This document shows, one piece after another, positions 39,596-48,918 of a DNA stretch of 59,954 nt. The DNA is taken from NCBI GenBank assembly GCA_035938395.1, contig DASZGY010000095.1:1-59954 (forward strand). Reading direction: 5' to 3'. Position 1 is the stretch's first letter. Every line of letters begins with the position of its first letter. The notes beneath the pieces are model-generated. The model was given only the letters and a program-made list of their open reading frames with translations, was not told the origin of the DNA and did not search any database. The translations under genes were made by a program, and so were the position numbers. The stretch is from JALZAA01 sp035938395. Lineage in GTDB: Bacteria > Actinomycetota > Acidimicrobiia > IMCC26256 > JACDBD01.

Positions 39596-40410
39596 CAGGT
39601 GCGGTGGTGGCCGTTCGGGGTCGCGGGCTTGCGGCGCGAGAAGCGGACCGGGATCTCGGCCGGATGGGGCGCCGGCGGCGGCTTCGAGCGCGCCCGCTGT
39701 TCGAGGTACGCGACGACCTGCCCGTACAGCGCATCGCTGCCGAGCATCTTGCGCAGCTCCTCGCCCATCGACTGGTACACGGGCTTCCGGCCGGTGAACG
39801 CCTCCGGTGCCTCTGTGCACCACCACGCGAACTCCGCGCCACCGTCACCCCAACCGTCGCGTCCGAACTCGGACAAGGTCGAGACCACGGTGCCGTCTTC
39901 CTGCTCCTCGTCGACGCATCGAAGCGGCAGCTGCCAGCACACGTCGGGCTTGACCTCGCTGTGATGACGCCCTTCGCGCATTGCGTGTAGGTGCAGCGCA
40001 CAACCGGCGCCGGCCGGGAAGCCGGGACGGTTCAGGAAGATGCACGCGTCGTCGACGAGTCGGGTACGCCATTCGATGCGCCCCTCCTCGTCCTTCCCGC
40101 ACTTCGCGTAGACACCCTTCGACCTGCCCGCCTTCGCGTACTGCCACTCGTCGTCGGACAGCTCCTTGGCCGCGCGCACGACGCGGTCACGATCCTTCCG
40201 GTGCGAGAAGTGCGCGCCGTAGGAGCAGCAACCCTGCACCATCTCGGGCGCGGGCTCGGTGAGCACGCCTTGGCATCCGCGCCCGAAGATGCACTCCCAG
40301 TGCGAGGTGAGGAACGTCACGTCGATCTGCCAGCGCCGGCCGTCGTCCTTGGGATCCTCGAAGGTCACCCATTCGCGGGTCGGGCCCGACCGAGTTTGCC
40401 GCGCGCTCAT
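39595..40410 (-). CDS. Cys-rich protein, probable metal/iron-sulfur-binding (zinc-or-iron-chelating type)
   Basis: 271 residues. Paired Cys clusters are CIFGRGCQG (about 41-49), GCCSYG (about 60-65), a single Cys in YAKCGKD, then DDACIFLNRPGFPAGAGCALH, VCWQLPLRC and WWCTEAPE. This resembles the YkgJ-like or related metal-chelating proteins, but the assignment is loose. Several Pro/Arg-rich residues form the C-terminal tail (about 245-271). It may bind an iron-sulfur cluster or zinc. It is cotranscribed with the TIGR03084-like gene. TACTCT is a -10-like box seven bases upstream of the ATG. Confidence 0.7.
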   Translation of the reverse strand: MSARQTRSGPTREWVTFEDPKDDGRRWQIDVTFLTSHWECIFGRGCQGVLTEPAPEMVQGCCSYGAHFSHRKDRDRVVRAAKELSDDEWQYAKAGRSKGVYAKCGKDEEGRIEWRTRLVDDACIFLNRPGFPAGAGCALHLHAMREGRHHSEVKPDVCWQLPLRCVDEEQEDGTVVSTLSEFGRDGWGDGGAEFAWWCTEAPEAFTGRKPVYQSMGEELRKMLGSDALYGQVVAYLEQRARSKPPPAPHPAEIPVRFSRRKPATPNGHHRT

Positions 40411-40459
40411 GGGGCCGAGAGTAGCCACCTCGCGTCGGTAGGCTTCGCACATCGAAGAC

Positions 40460-41887
40460 ATGGATGACGTCAGCGCGCTCGTGGCCGACCTCGAGGCTGC
40501 GCTGGGGCCGGGTCAGGCGCGTGCGGAGCCGCTCGAGCTCGCGCTCTACCAGCGCGACGCCGGTGTCGACCGGGGTGCCGCCGCCGCTGTGTGCTTCCCG
40601 ACGCGCGGAGCTGACGTCGCTGCCGCGGTCCGGATCGCCGCTCGGCATGGCCGGTCATTCGTGGCCCGCGGCAGCGGCACAGGTCTGGCGGGCGGGGCGA
40701 CCCCCGTCGGCGACCCCCTCGTGATCGTCACCACCCGTCTCACCCGAATCCTGGAGGTGAACGCCGAGGATCAGTACGCGTGGGTCGAGCCGGGCGTCCT
40801 CAACCTCGATCTCAGCCGCGCCGTCCACCAGCTTGGCCTCCACTACGCGCCCGACCCGTCGTCGCAGCAGGCGTGCACGATCGGCGGCAACGTGGCCACG
40901 AACGCGGGCGGGCCTCACTGCCTGGCGTCGGGCGTCACGGCCATGCACGTGCTCGCAATGGAAGTGGTGTTGGGCGACGGGTCCGTGACGATGCTCGGCG
41001 GGCTCGAGCCCGACCAGGCCGGCTACGACCTGCGCGGCTGCTTCGTGGGCAGCGAGGGCACGATGGGCATCGCCACCCGGATCGCAGTGCGCCTCCTGCC
41101 CGACCCGCCCGCGGTCCGGACGCTGCTCCTCGACTTCACGTCGATCGAGGCGGCCGCCGCCACCGTGAGCGGCATCATCGCCGCCGGCATCGTTCCCGCC
41201 GCGCTCGAGATGATGGACGCCGAGATCACTCGCGCTGTCGAAGACTTCGTCGGCGCGGGATACCCGCGGGACGCCGCGGCCGTTCTCCTCGTCGAGGTTG
41301 ACGGGCTCCCGGCCGGGGTCGCGGCCCAGGTAGATGTCGTGCGGCGCGTCGGGACCGAGCACGAGGCCCGCACGGTGCGCGTCGCAGCCGACGACGCCGA
41401 GCGGGCGCTCCTCTGGAAGGGCCGTAAGTCGGCGTTCGGAGCGATCGCGCGCATCGCCCCCGACTATTACCTCCACGACGCGGTCGTGCCCCGGACGCGC
41501 CTCGTCGACGTGCTCCGGAGCGTGTACGACATCGCCGACCACTACGAGCTCACGATGATGAACGTGTTCCACGCCGGCGACGGGAACCTCCATCCCCTCA
41601 TCGTGTTCGACCAGCGCGAGCCGGGGATCTGGGAACGGGTGCACGCCGCCGGCGACGCGATACTCCGGACGTGCGTCGACGCCGGCGGTGTGCTGTCGGG
41701 GGAGCACGGGATCGGTCTCGAGAAGCGGGAGGCGATGCCACTCGTCTTCACGGCCGACGACCTCGACGCCCAGGCGCGCCTGCGGGACGCGTTCGATCCG
41801 TCCGGACGCGCCAACCCGCAGAAGATCCTGCCCCGCGGAAGCCGGTGCGGGGAGATGCAGCGCGTCCCGGAAGGGGCGTGGGTGTGA
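40460..41887 (+). CDS. glcD: Glycolate oxidase subunit GlcD (FAD-linked)
   Basis: 475 residues. FAD-binding (PCMH) parts: SFVARGSGTGLAGGATP (about 69-85), ACTIGGNVATNAGGPH (about 138-153), and GSEGTMGIATRI (about 197-208). The C-terminal MNVFHAGDGNLHPL (about 364-377) and SGEHGIGLEKREAMP are typical of GlcD. It oxidises glycolate (or D-lactate) to glyoxylate with electrons passed through GlcE and GlcF. It is the first gene of a tight operon (GTGA overlaps). Confidence 0.92.
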   Translation: MDDVSALVADLEAALGPGQARAEPLELALYQRDAGVDRGAAAAVCFPTRGADVAAAVRIAARHGRSFVARGSGTGLAGGATPVGDPLVIVTTRLTRILEVNAEDQYAWVEPGVLNLDLSRAVHQLGLHYAPDPSSQQACTIGGNVATNAGGPHCLASGVTAMHVLAMEVVLGDGSVTMLGGLEPDQAGYDLRGCFVGSEGTMGIATRIAVRLLPDPPAVRTLLLDFTSIEAAAATVSGIIAAGIVPAALEMMDAEITRAVEDFVGAGYPRDAAAVLLVEVDGLPAGVAAQVDVVRRVGTEHEARTVRVAADDAERALLWKGRKSAFGAIARIAPDYYLHDAVVPRTRLVDVLRSVYDIADHYELTMMNVFHAGDGNLHPLIVFDQREPGIWERVHAAGDAILRTCVDAGGVLSGEHGIGLEKREAMPLVFTADDLDAQARLRDAFDPSGRANPQKILPRGSRCGEMQRVPEGAWV

Positions 41888-42915
41888 CGGCGTCGCCGGT
41901 GCTCGACCGGCTCGACGAGCTGCGGACGACCGTCGCCGCCGCTGACGCCGTCGTCCCCGTCGGCGGCCGCACGCACTGGGAGGTCGGGAATCCGGCGACC
42001 GGCGGCATCGAGGTGCGCGCTCCCAGCGGGATCGTCGCCTACGACCCGGCCGAGCTGACCGTGACGGCGGGCGCCGGCACGACGGTGGCCGAGGTCGCCG
42101 AGGTGCTCGGCGAAGCCGGACAGGAGTGTCCGCTCGATGCGCGCGCACCGGAGGCGACGGTCGGCGGTGTCCTCGCCACCGGCCTCTCCGGTCCTCGCCG
42201 CCTGCGCTACGGACCGCTCCGCGACCGTGTGCTCGAGGTCCGGTTCGTGACCGCCGACGGCCGGCTCGTGAAGGGCGGCGGACCGACGGTCAAGAACGTC
42301 ACCGGCTACGACGTCCCGCGCCTGCTGGTCGGATCGATGGGGACGGTGGGCGTCCTCGTGCAGGTCACGCTGCGCTGCCAGCCGCGCGCCCGCTTCGCGC
42401 GTTGGTTCCAGACCCCCGCCGACCCCTTCGAAGCCCGGCGGCGCATGTTCCGCCCGTCGTGCGTCGCATGGGACGGCGCGACGACGCGTGTCCTCCTCGA
42501 AGGACACGCCGACGACGTAGCCGCCGAGGCGAACGCCGCCGGGCTCGAGACCGAAGGCGGCCCGCCGGCGTGGCCGGACACCCCACATCGCGGCCGGATC
42601 TCGGTGCGGCCATCTCGGCTGCGGGACCTCGCGCCTGCGCTCGACGAGATCGACGGCGTGCGGTGGCTGGCGGAGGTCGGCATCGGCACCGTCCACGTCG
42701 CGGCCGACGACCCCGCCGGCCTTGTTGCCGCGCGCGCCGCCGCAGTCGAACGGGACGGGTGGCTGTTGCGCGAGGCGGGAGCACCCGGTGTCGACGGCTA
42801 CGGCGACTCGCTGCCGAACATCGCCATCCTCGAGCGGATCCGTGTCGCGTTCGACCCCACCGGCAAGCTCTCACCCGGCCGCCTCCCCGGCGCGCCGGGC
42901 GCCGGAGCAGGATGA
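41884..42915 (+). CDS. glcE: Glycolate oxidase subunit GlcE (FAD-binding)
   Basis: 343 residues. PCMH stretches: VVPVGGRTHWEVGNPA (about 24-39), ELTVTAGAGTTVAEVAEVLGEAGQECPLDA (about 57-86), TVGGVLATGLSGPRRLRYGPLRDRVLEV, and VKNVTGYDVPRLLVGSMGTVG (about 138-158), a hallmark of GlcE. The gene is coupled to glcD (GTGA) and to glcF (ATGA). It completes the FAD-containing half of the oxidase. Confidence 0.9.
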   Translation: MTASPVLDRLDELRTTVAAADAVVPVGGRTHWEVGNPATGGIEVRAPSGIVAYDPAELTVTAGAGTTVAEVAEVLGEAGQECPLDARAPEATVGGVLATGLSGPRRLRYGPLRDRVLEVRFVTADGRLVKGGGPTVKNVTGYDVPRLLVGSMGTVGVLVQVTLRCQPRARFARWFQTPADPFEARRRMFRPSCVAWDGATTRVLLEGHADDVAAEANAAGLETEGGPPAWPDTPHRGRISVRPSRLRDLAPALDEIDGVRWLAEVGIGTVHVAADDPAGLVAARAAAVERDGWLLREAGAPGVDGYGDSLPNIAILERIRVAFDPTGKLSPGRLPGAPGAGAG

Positions 42916-44111
42916 GCGCGCCAGCGCACGGGGTGCTCGACCTCGACGAGGACGAGCTCGTCGCGTGCGTCGCATGCGGGCTGTGCCTGCCGCACTGCCC
43001 GACGTATCGCGTCACGGGCCTCGAAACCGCGTCTCCCCGGGGACGGATCGCCGCGATGCAGGCCGTAGACCTGCACGGCGCGCCGATCGACGCCACGTTC
43101 GAGCGGTACATGGAGGAATGCGTGCAGTGCCGGGGCTGCGAGGCGGCCTGTCCGTCGTCCGTGCCGTTCGGGCACTTGATGGAAGGGGCGAGGGAGGCGC
43201 TCGACGAGCACCGGCGGCCGGCACGACCGTGGCACCGGCGCGCTGCCGAGTGGTTCGGGTACCGGCTCGTCCTCCCTCGCCACTGGCTCCTCGTCGCACT
43301 GTCGTGGCTGCTCGCGCTCGCGCAGAGCGTGCGTCTCGTCCCGGCGCGGTTCGCGCTCCCGCGGATCCCGATGCGATCCCTCGTCCGGCCACTCCGAACC
43401 ACTACGCCCGCTGATCGCGCGGACGCGTTCTTGTTCCCGGGATGTGTGATGGATGCGTGGCAGCGCGACACACATCGAGCCGCGCTCCGGGTCATGGAGG
43501 CGACGGGTGCACGCCCCGCGCTGCCCGACCGCGGAGCCGACTGCTGCGGAGCACTGCACTCGCACGCGGGACGCGTCGACCAAGCTCGGCGCCTCGCCCG
43601 TCGCGTCATCGCGTCGATGCCCGGCGACGCGGCCGTCGTGGTCGACAGCGCCGGATGTGGCGCGGCGATGAAGGACTACGACCACCTGCTCGGAACGCCC
43701 GAAGCGACGGCGTTCGTGGCCCGGGTGCGCGACTTCTCCGAATGGGTCGAGTCGCAGGGCGCGCTTCCCGTTCGGGCCACCGACCGCACCGTGGTGGTGC
43801 AGGACCCTTGTCACCTCCGCCACGTCCAGAACGCAGCGGGCGCCGTCCGCGCCGTGCTGGCACCGGCGTACGTCACGCTCGACACCGACGACGACGGGCT
43901 CTGCTGCGGCGCCGGCGGCGCCTACAACGTGCTGCAGCCGGAGCTCGCCGCCGACATCCGCGACCGGAAGGTCGCCGCGATCCGGCGTGCCGGCGGCGGC
44001 GCCGACCCCCTCGTCACGTCGGCGAACCCGGGCTGTGCCATGCATCTCGCCGCAGCCGGGCTCGAGGTGCGGCACCCCGCCGACCTGCTGGCGGAGGCGC
44101 TCGATGCCTGA
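42912..44111 (+). CDS. glcF: Glycolate oxidase iron-sulfur subunit GlcF
   Basis: 399 residues. Two 4Fe-4S motifs: CVACGLCLPHCPTY (about 19-32) and CVQCRGCEAACPSS (about 70-83). Two CCG heterodisulfide-reductase-type motifs: DCCGALHSH (about 211-219) and LCCGAGGAYN (about 328-337). A hydrophobic stretch (about 125-150) could touch the membrane. It passes electrons from glycolate to the quinone pool. The ATG is joined to glcE. Confidence 0.92.
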   Translation: MSAPAHGVLDLDEDELVACVACGLCLPHCPTYRVTGLETASPRGRIAAMQAVDLHGAPIDATFERYMEECVQCRGCEAACPSSVPFGHLMEGAREALDEHRRPARPWHRRAAEWFGYRLVLPRHWLLVALSWLLALAQSVRLVPARFALPRIPMRSLVRPLRTTTPADRADAFLFPGCVMDAWQRDTHRAALRVMEATGARPALPDRGADCCGALHSHAGRVDQARRLARRVIASMPGDAAVVVDSAGCGAAMKDYDHLLGTPEATAFVARVRDFSEWVESQGALPVRATDRTVVVQDPCHLRHVQNAAGAVRAVLAPAYVTLDTDDDGLCCGAGGAYNVLQPELAADIRDRKVAAIRRAGGGADPLVTSANPGCAMHLAAAGLEVRHPADLLAEALDA

Positions 44112-44301
44112 GCCGTCCGACCGGGTCGACGAGCTCGTCGTCCAGCTCCGGACGGTCGAGGAGTCGCTCCGCGACCTTGCCTACGACCGGCTGCAGGCCG
44201 CGGCCGACGGTGACGACAGCGCCGCCGCCGACGAGAAGCGAATTCTCCAGGCCCGCCGGGCAGTCGAGCGCGCCATCCACGCGCTCGGCGGCGAGACCTG
44301 A
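44104..44301 (+). CDS. Small helical protein following glcF
   Basis: 65 residues; the ATG lies inside the end of glcF (8-base overlap). It is acidic and Ala/Arg-rich with heptad-like spacing, predicted to be two helices (RVDELVVQLRTVEESLRDLAYDRL and EKRILQARRAVERAIHALGG). No homologue recognised. Translational coupling suggests it is real and may assist the glycolate oxidase complex. Confidence 0.6.
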   Translation: MPEPSDRVDELVVQLRTVEESLRDLAYDRLQAAADGDDSAAADEKRILQARRAVERAIHALGGET

Positions 44302-44353
44302 GGCGTCGACTCCACGACTCGGAGCGCGGCGCCGGCCCGGGAGCTCTCGTCGC

Positions 44354-45409
44354 TCATCGAGCGGGCTCGCGCCCGTTCAGCCGGTCGATCAATGCGCGCA
44401 GGCGGGCGAAGCCGTGGCGGTCGAACCGGAACGCGATCCGTTCCAGATCGAGGTGATCCTCGTCGGCCTGCTCCGCCGGCGTCGCCACGATCCGTTCGAT
44501 GCGGCCGCGCACGACGATGTCGGCGAATTCGTCGTTGACCGTTTCGAGGGTCGCGTCGTCCGGCGCGTGGTGGAGCCGGAGGACCAGGCGCCCGTCGACG
44601 AAACGCTGGGAGTCGTAGTTGGCATAGAAGCCGGTGACTTCGTCGACGGCGCGCTCGACGTCGTCGGTGATCAAGACCAAGTCGAGGTCGCGCTTGTCGA
44701 TGTAGCCGCCGGTGACGAGCTCGCGCTCGACGAAGCCGCGCCACGAGCTCCAGAACGTCCCCCCCGGTACGTCGAGGAGCACGATCGGCGCCGGCTGCGT
44801 CTTGCCGGTCTGCACCAGCGTGAGGAGCTCGAAGGTCTCGTCCATCGTGCCGAACCCCCCGGGCAGCATCACGAAGCCGTGCGCCTCCTTGACGAACTCG
44901 AGCTTGCGGGTGAAGAAGTAGCGGAAGTTCACGAGCTTCGGGTCGCCCTCGGCGATGAACTGGCTCGTCGCCGCCTCGAACGGCAGCCGGATGCTCACGC
45001 CGAACGCGTTGTCCGGGCCCGCGCCCTCGAGGCCCGCCTCCATGATCCCGGGGCCGGCGCCGGTGATGATCATCCAGTCGTGGGCAGCCATGGCGGTGGC
45101 GAGCCGCCGGGCCTGGTCGTACAGGGGATCGTCGGACTCGGTGCGGGCCGACCCGAAGATGGCGAGCTTCCGCTCGCTCCGGTAGGGCGCGAATACGTGG
45201 AAGGCGTGCCGCATCTCCTTGAGCGCGGCGTTGGCGATCTTGAGGTCGCCGCGGTCGGCGCGGTCCCGGGCGAGGCGGACCGCGGACACGATTAGCTCGA
45301 AGATGAGGTCGGCGTTCTCGGCCCCGGCCCGCTCGACGAGCGCCGCGATCGCTGCGTCGAGCTCGCGATCCCCGGTGCGGTAGCGAGGGCGGTCGTTCGA
45401 TCGGCGGGC
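44354..45409 (-). CDS. LOG family protein (cytokinin-activating / nucleotide lysine-decarboxylase-like)
   Basis: 351 residues from GTG 45409. The LOG motifs are GAGPGIMEAGLEG (about 119-131) and PGGFGTMDETFELLTLVQTGK (about 184-204, PGGxGTxxE), with the Rossmann start LAIFGSARTE near 91. The N-terminal 75 residues are a helical extension (ELIVSAVRLARDRADRGDLKIANAALKEMR) and there is a long C-terminal extension. Stand-alone LOG enzymes hydrolyse nucleoside 5'-monophosphates of modified adenine; the larger version here may have a different role. Confidence 0.85.
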   Translation of the reverse strand, partial: ARRSNDRPRYRTGDRELDAAIAALVERAGAENADLIFELIVSAVRLARDRADRGDLKIANAALKEMRHAFHVFAPYRSERKLAIFGSARTESDDPLYDQARRLATAMAAHDWMIITGAGPGIMEAGLEGAGPDNAFGVSIRLPFEAATSQFIAEGDPKLVNFRYFFTRKLEFVKEAHGFVMLPGGFGTMDETFELLTLVQTGKTQPAPIVLLDVPGGTFWSSWRGFVERELVTGGYIDKRDLDLVLITDDVERAVDEVTGFYANYDSQRFVDGRLVLRLHHAPDDATLETVNDEFADIVVRGRIERIVATPAEQADEDHLDLERIAFRFDRHGFARLRALIDRLNGREPAR

Positions 45410-45424
45410 CACGAGCTCACTGTA

Positions 45425-45505
45425 TTGGCGCCGCCGCAAGCTCAGGCTCTGCGGCAATGGTCGGCACAGCCGCTGTTGCCGCAACCGTGGCGCCCGCCGT
45501 CGCTA
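45425..45505 (-). repeat. Dispersed GC-rich repeat, copy C
   Basis: On the minus strand it starts TAGCGACGGCGG (the TAG is the stop of the adenosine-type kinase) and ends GCCTGAGCTTGCGGCGGCG, matching the cores of copies A and B with several differences and an insertion (about 12 bases, GCGGCAACAGC region). The centre GGCTGTGC ... GCAGAGCC is an inverted repeat with one mismatch. It fills nearly the whole gap before the LOG gene. Confidence 0.5.
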
Positions 45506-46495
45506 GGGAACGACGCCTTGGGCGAGCTTGGCCAGCGAGACGGCCGGGCGCGCGCCGTAGTGCGAGATGACCTCGGCGGCCGCCATCGAGCCGAGACGAC
45601 CGCAGGTGGCGAGGTCGTGGCCGTGGGTCAGGCCGTAGAGGAACCCGGCGGCGTACTGGTCGCCGGCGCCCGTCGTGTCGACCAGCCGGTCCACCGGTTC
45701 GGCGGCGATCTCGTGCATCTCCTGGCCGCCGATGACGACGGAGCCCTGCTCGCTGCGTGTCAGCGCACCCACGCGGCAATGGCGGCGGACCTGCTCGAGT
45801 GCGGCGTCGAAGTCGTCGACCTCGTACAGCGAGCAGATTTCGGCCTCGTTGGCGAAGAGCACGTCGATCTCGTCGGCGACGAGATCGCGGAACTCCTCGC
45901 GGTGCCGGTCCACACAGAACGGGTCGGACAGGGTGAGCGCGACCTGGCGGCTCGCGCTGCGTGCGGCGGCGGCCGCCTTTCGGATGGCCTCCTTCGCCGG
46001 TGGCTGGTCCCAGAGGTATCCCTCGAGGTAGGTCACCGCGGCGCGGGTGACGAGGGCGGGGTCGACGTCGTCGGGACCTATGAACGTCGACGCCCCGAGG
46101 TACGTGCACTGCGTGCGATGCGCGTCCGGTGTCACCATCACGAGGCAACGGCCGGTCGCCGGTCCGATGGTGGCGGGCGCGACGTCGAAGTGCACGCCCA
46201 GCGACCGGAGATCGTGCGTGTAGACCTTGCCGAGCTGGTCGTCACGGACGCGTCCGACGAACGCGACCGTGGCGCCGAAGGACGCCAGGCCGGCGATCGT
46301 GTTGGCGCACGAGCCCCCGGAGATCTCCTGGGCGGGAGGAAGGTCGGCGTACACGGCTTCCGCCCGCTCGAGGTCCACCATCGTCGTCGCCCCGCGGGGG
46401 AAGTCGTGGGCGGTGATGAACTCGTCGTCGACGGAGCTGATCACGTCGACGAGCGCGTTCCCGATGCCGAGGACGGCAAAGTCCGCGTGGCTCAT
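45503..46495 (-). CDS. PfkB family carbohydrate kinase (adenosine-kinase-like)
   Basis: 330 residues from ATG 46495. GIGNALVDVISSVDDEFI (about 9-26), SGGSCANTIAGLASFGATVAFVGRVRDD (about 58-85) and the C-terminal catalytic DTTGAGDQYAAGFLYGLTHG (about 284-303, with the GAGD base) are complete. The pattern ALTRSEQGSVV before it is typical. The resemblance is closest to the adenosine kinase subgroup used for purine-nucleoside salvage. It overlaps fbiC by ATGA. The methylthioadenosine-salvage genes are elsewhere in the window. Confidence 0.85.
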   Translation of the reverse strand: MSHADFAVLGIGNALVDVISSVDDEFITAHDFPRGATTMVDLERAEAVYADLPPAQEISGGSCANTIAGLASFGATVAFVGRVRDDQLGKVYTHDLRSLGVHFDVAPATIGPATGRCLVMVTPDAHRTQCTYLGASTFIGPDDVDPALVTRAAVTYLEGYLWDQPPAKEAIRKAAAAARSASRQVALTLSDPFCVDRHREEFRDLVADEIDVLFANEAEICSLYEVDDFDAALEQVRRHCRVGALTRSEQGSVVIGGQEMHEIAAEPVDRLVDTTGAGDQYAAGFLYGLTHGHDLATCGRLGSMAAAEVISHYGARPAVSLAKLAQGVVP

Positions 46496-48870
46496 CGACC
46501 GCCGGACGGCGCCGCTTGCACGAACGCGACGGGCGCGCTGTCGCTGCCGTTCTCGTGCGGGTCGTCGGGCGGCCGCAGCCGGCGACCGGTGGTCCGGATC
46601 CGGCCGTACAGCGTGGTGCGCTGCTCGAGCGTCCGGCCCAGCGGCTCGACGATCTGGCGGAATTCGGCCTCGTCCAGCTCCTGACCGTGGCTGGCGCCGG
46701 CGGCGCGCGAGATGTTCTCGTCCATGAGGGTGCCGCCGAGGTCGTTGGCGCCCGATCGGAGGGCCTGGCGGGCCCCGTCGACACCCATCTTCACCCACGA
46801 GACCTGGATGTTGTCGATCCATCCGCGGTACGCGATGCGGGCGACGGCGTGGATGAGCAGAGCCTCGCGGAACGTGGGGCCGGGCCGGGCACGGTGCTGG
46901 AGGAAGATCGGGCTGGCCATGTGCACGAACGGCAAGGGCACGAACTCGGTGAACCCGCCGGTCTCCTTCTGCAACTCGCGCGTCCGCACGAGATGGCGCG
47001 CGACGTGTACCGGGCGCTCGACGTGACCGAACATGATCGTGATGTTCGACCGGAGCCCGACCGAGTGCGCGATCCGGTGCGCCTCGAGCCACTCGTCCGT
47101 CGTGACCTTGTCGGGGCAGATGACGGCGCGCACCTCGTCGTCGAGGATCTCGGCCGCGGTGCCCGGCAGCGTGGACAAGCCGGCGTCCTTCGCCCTGAGG
47201 AGGTAGTCACGCAACGGCACACCGAGGCGGCGCGCGCCCTCGGTCACCTCGAGCGCGGTGAAGCCATGCACGTGGATCTGGGGTGCGACCTCCTTCACCG
47301 CCTGTGCCACCGAGACGTAGTAGTTGCCGTCGAAGTCTGGATGGATGCCGCCTTGGAGACACACCTCCGTCGCGCCGCACTCGACCGCTTCGAGGACCCG
47401 CCGCTGGATCTCGGCGTGGTCCAGCAGGTAGGGCGCCCCGCGGAGATTCAGCGAGAGCGGGCCCTTCGAGAAGGCGCAGAAGCGGCACTTGAACGTGCAG
47501 ACGTTCGTGTAGTTGATGTTGCGGTTGCGGACGAACGTTACGACGTCACCGACCGCGTCGCGCCGCAGGTCGTCGGCGACCTCGCACACGCGGGCGAGGT
47601 CCGGGCCCCGGGCCGACAGGAGTGTCACGAGCTCGTCGACGCCGACCTCCTCGCCGGCCGCGACGCCCGCCAGCACCTCGCTGACCGGGCCGCCCCCGGG
47701 CGCCGGCGCGCCGGCCGGCAGGAGATCGGGGGGCTGGTGGGTACCGCCCGCCGACCACGCGTACTCGCGCGCGAGTCCCTCGGCGTCCGAGTGAAGGAGC
47801 ACGGGGAAGCGCACGTCGGGGTGGAGCCAGCCTTCCGGCTCACGGACGTACTCGGGGTACACGGTGAGGCGGGGCGCGAGCGTCTTCCCGGACGCCTCGG
47901 TCGCGGCACGGAGACGGTCGAGCGTCGGCCAGGGCCGCTCGGGGTTCACGTGGTCGATCGTCACCGGTGACACACCACCCCAGTCGTCGATGCCGGCCGC
48001 GAGCAGTGTGTCGAGGTCATCGCTCAGGTTGGGGGGCGCCTGGACGTGCATGCCGGAGCCGAGCACGAGCCGCGCCGCCGCCACGGTCCACACGAACTCG
48101 TCGCGATCGCACGGAGGGAGCTGGTGCATCGCTGTGCCCGGTTTCGGCAGGAAGTTCTGGACGATCACCTCCTGCACGTGCCCGTGACGTGCGTGGCTGT
48201 CGCGAATCGCGAGCAACGCGTCGATGCGCTCGGCGCGCGTGTCACCGATGCCGGCGAGGATCCCTGTCGTGAAGGGCACGCTCGCCCTGCCGGCGGCCTC
48301 GAGGGTCGCAAGCCGGCGCGCGGGCGTCTTGTCGGGGGCGCCGTGATGCGGGCCACCGGGCTCGCCCAGCCGTTCGGCCAGCGTCTCGATCATCATCCCC
48401 TGCGACGGGCTGACTGCCCGGAGGCGCTCGAGCTCGGCCTGTGAGAGCGCCCCGGCGTTGGCGTGGGGGAGCAGGCCCGTCTCGTCCATGACGGCCCGGC
48501 ACGCGTCCACGAGGTACTCGACGGTCGAGGCGTAACCGTGTTCGTCGAGCCAGGCGCGGGCGGCGGGGTAGCGCTCCTCCGGCGCCTCTCCCAGCGTGAA
48601 GAGCGCCTCGTGGCAGCCCACGGCGGCGCCCCTGCGGGCGATGTCGAGCACGGCGTCGAGTGGGAGGTACGGCGAGTCGAGCCGGGCGGGTGGCTTGGCG
48701 AATGTGCAGTACCCGCAGCGATCGCGGCACAGCATCGTGAGCGGGATGAACACCTTGGGCGAGAACGTGATCCGGTTGCCGTGCCCGCGGTCGCGGAGGC
48801 GCCCGGCGTCGTTGAGGAGCTCGGCGACGGGCACCTCGACGAGTGCCCGGGCCTCCGCCGCGCTCAGCAT
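46492..48870 (-). CDS. fbiC: FO synthase (fused CofG-CofH), cofactor F420 biosynthesis
   Basis: 792 residues, the size of actinobacterial FbiC. Two radical-SAM cores are present: CRDRCGYCTFAKPPA (about 48-62; CofG half) and CTFKCRFCAFSKGP (about 455-470; CofH half). Each is followed by typical barrel stretches such as GRASVPFTTGILAGIGDT and ALEVTEGARRLGVPL. It joins 5-amino-6-ribitylamino-uracil to tyrosine to form FO, the chromophore of F420. The fused form is typical of actinobacteria. TAGGCT lies six bases upstream of the ATG. Confidence 0.95.
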   Translation of the reverse strand: MLSAAEARALVEVPVAELLNDAGRLRDRGHGNRITFSPKVFIPLTMLCRDRCGYCTFAKPPARLDSPYLPLDAVLDIARRGAAVGCHEALFTLGEAPEERYPAARAWLDEHGYASTVEYLVDACRAVMDETGLLPHANAGALSQAELERLRAVSPSQGMMIETLAERLGEPGGPHHGAPDKTPARRLATLEAAGRASVPFTTGILAGIGDTRAERIDALLAIRDSHARHGHVQEVIVQNFLPKPGTAMHQLPPCDRDEFVWTVAAARLVLGSGMHVQAPPNLSDDLDTLLAAGIDDWGGVSPVTIDHVNPERPWPTLDRLRAATEASGKTLAPRLTVYPEYVREPEGWLHPDVRFPVLLHSDAEGLAREYAWSAGGTHQPPDLLPAGAPAPGGGPVSEVLAGVAAGEEVGVDELVTLLSARGPDLARVCEVADDLRRDAVGDVVTFVRNRNINYTNVCTFKCRFCAFSKGPLSLNLRGAPYLLDHAEIQRRVLEAVECGATEVCLQGGIHPDFDGNYYVSVAQAVKEVAPQIHVHGFTALEVTEGARRLGVPLRDYLLRAKDAGLSTLPGTAAEILDDEVRAVICPDKVTTDEWLEAHRIAHSVGLRSNITIMFGHVERPVHVARHLVRTRELQKETGGFTEFVPLPFVHMASPIFLQHRARPGPTFREALLIHAVARIAYRGWIDNIQVSWVKMGVDGARQALRSGANDLGGTLMDENISRAAGASHGQELDEAEFRQIVEPLGRTLEQRTTLYGRIRTTGRRLRPPDDPHENGSDSAPVAFVQAAPSGGR

Positions 48871-48876
48871 GCGGCG

Positions 48877-48882
48877 AGCCTA
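48877..48882 (-). promoter_or_regulatory. -10 box (TAGGCT) of leaderless fbiC
   Basis: On the minus strand TAGGCT lies six bases before the fbiC ATG with no ribosome site, the same arrangement as upstream of crtE and fxsA. Confidence 0.4.
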
Positions 48883-48918
48883 GATGCCCCGCGACCGGGC
48901 GCTGACCGTCGGCTCCGC

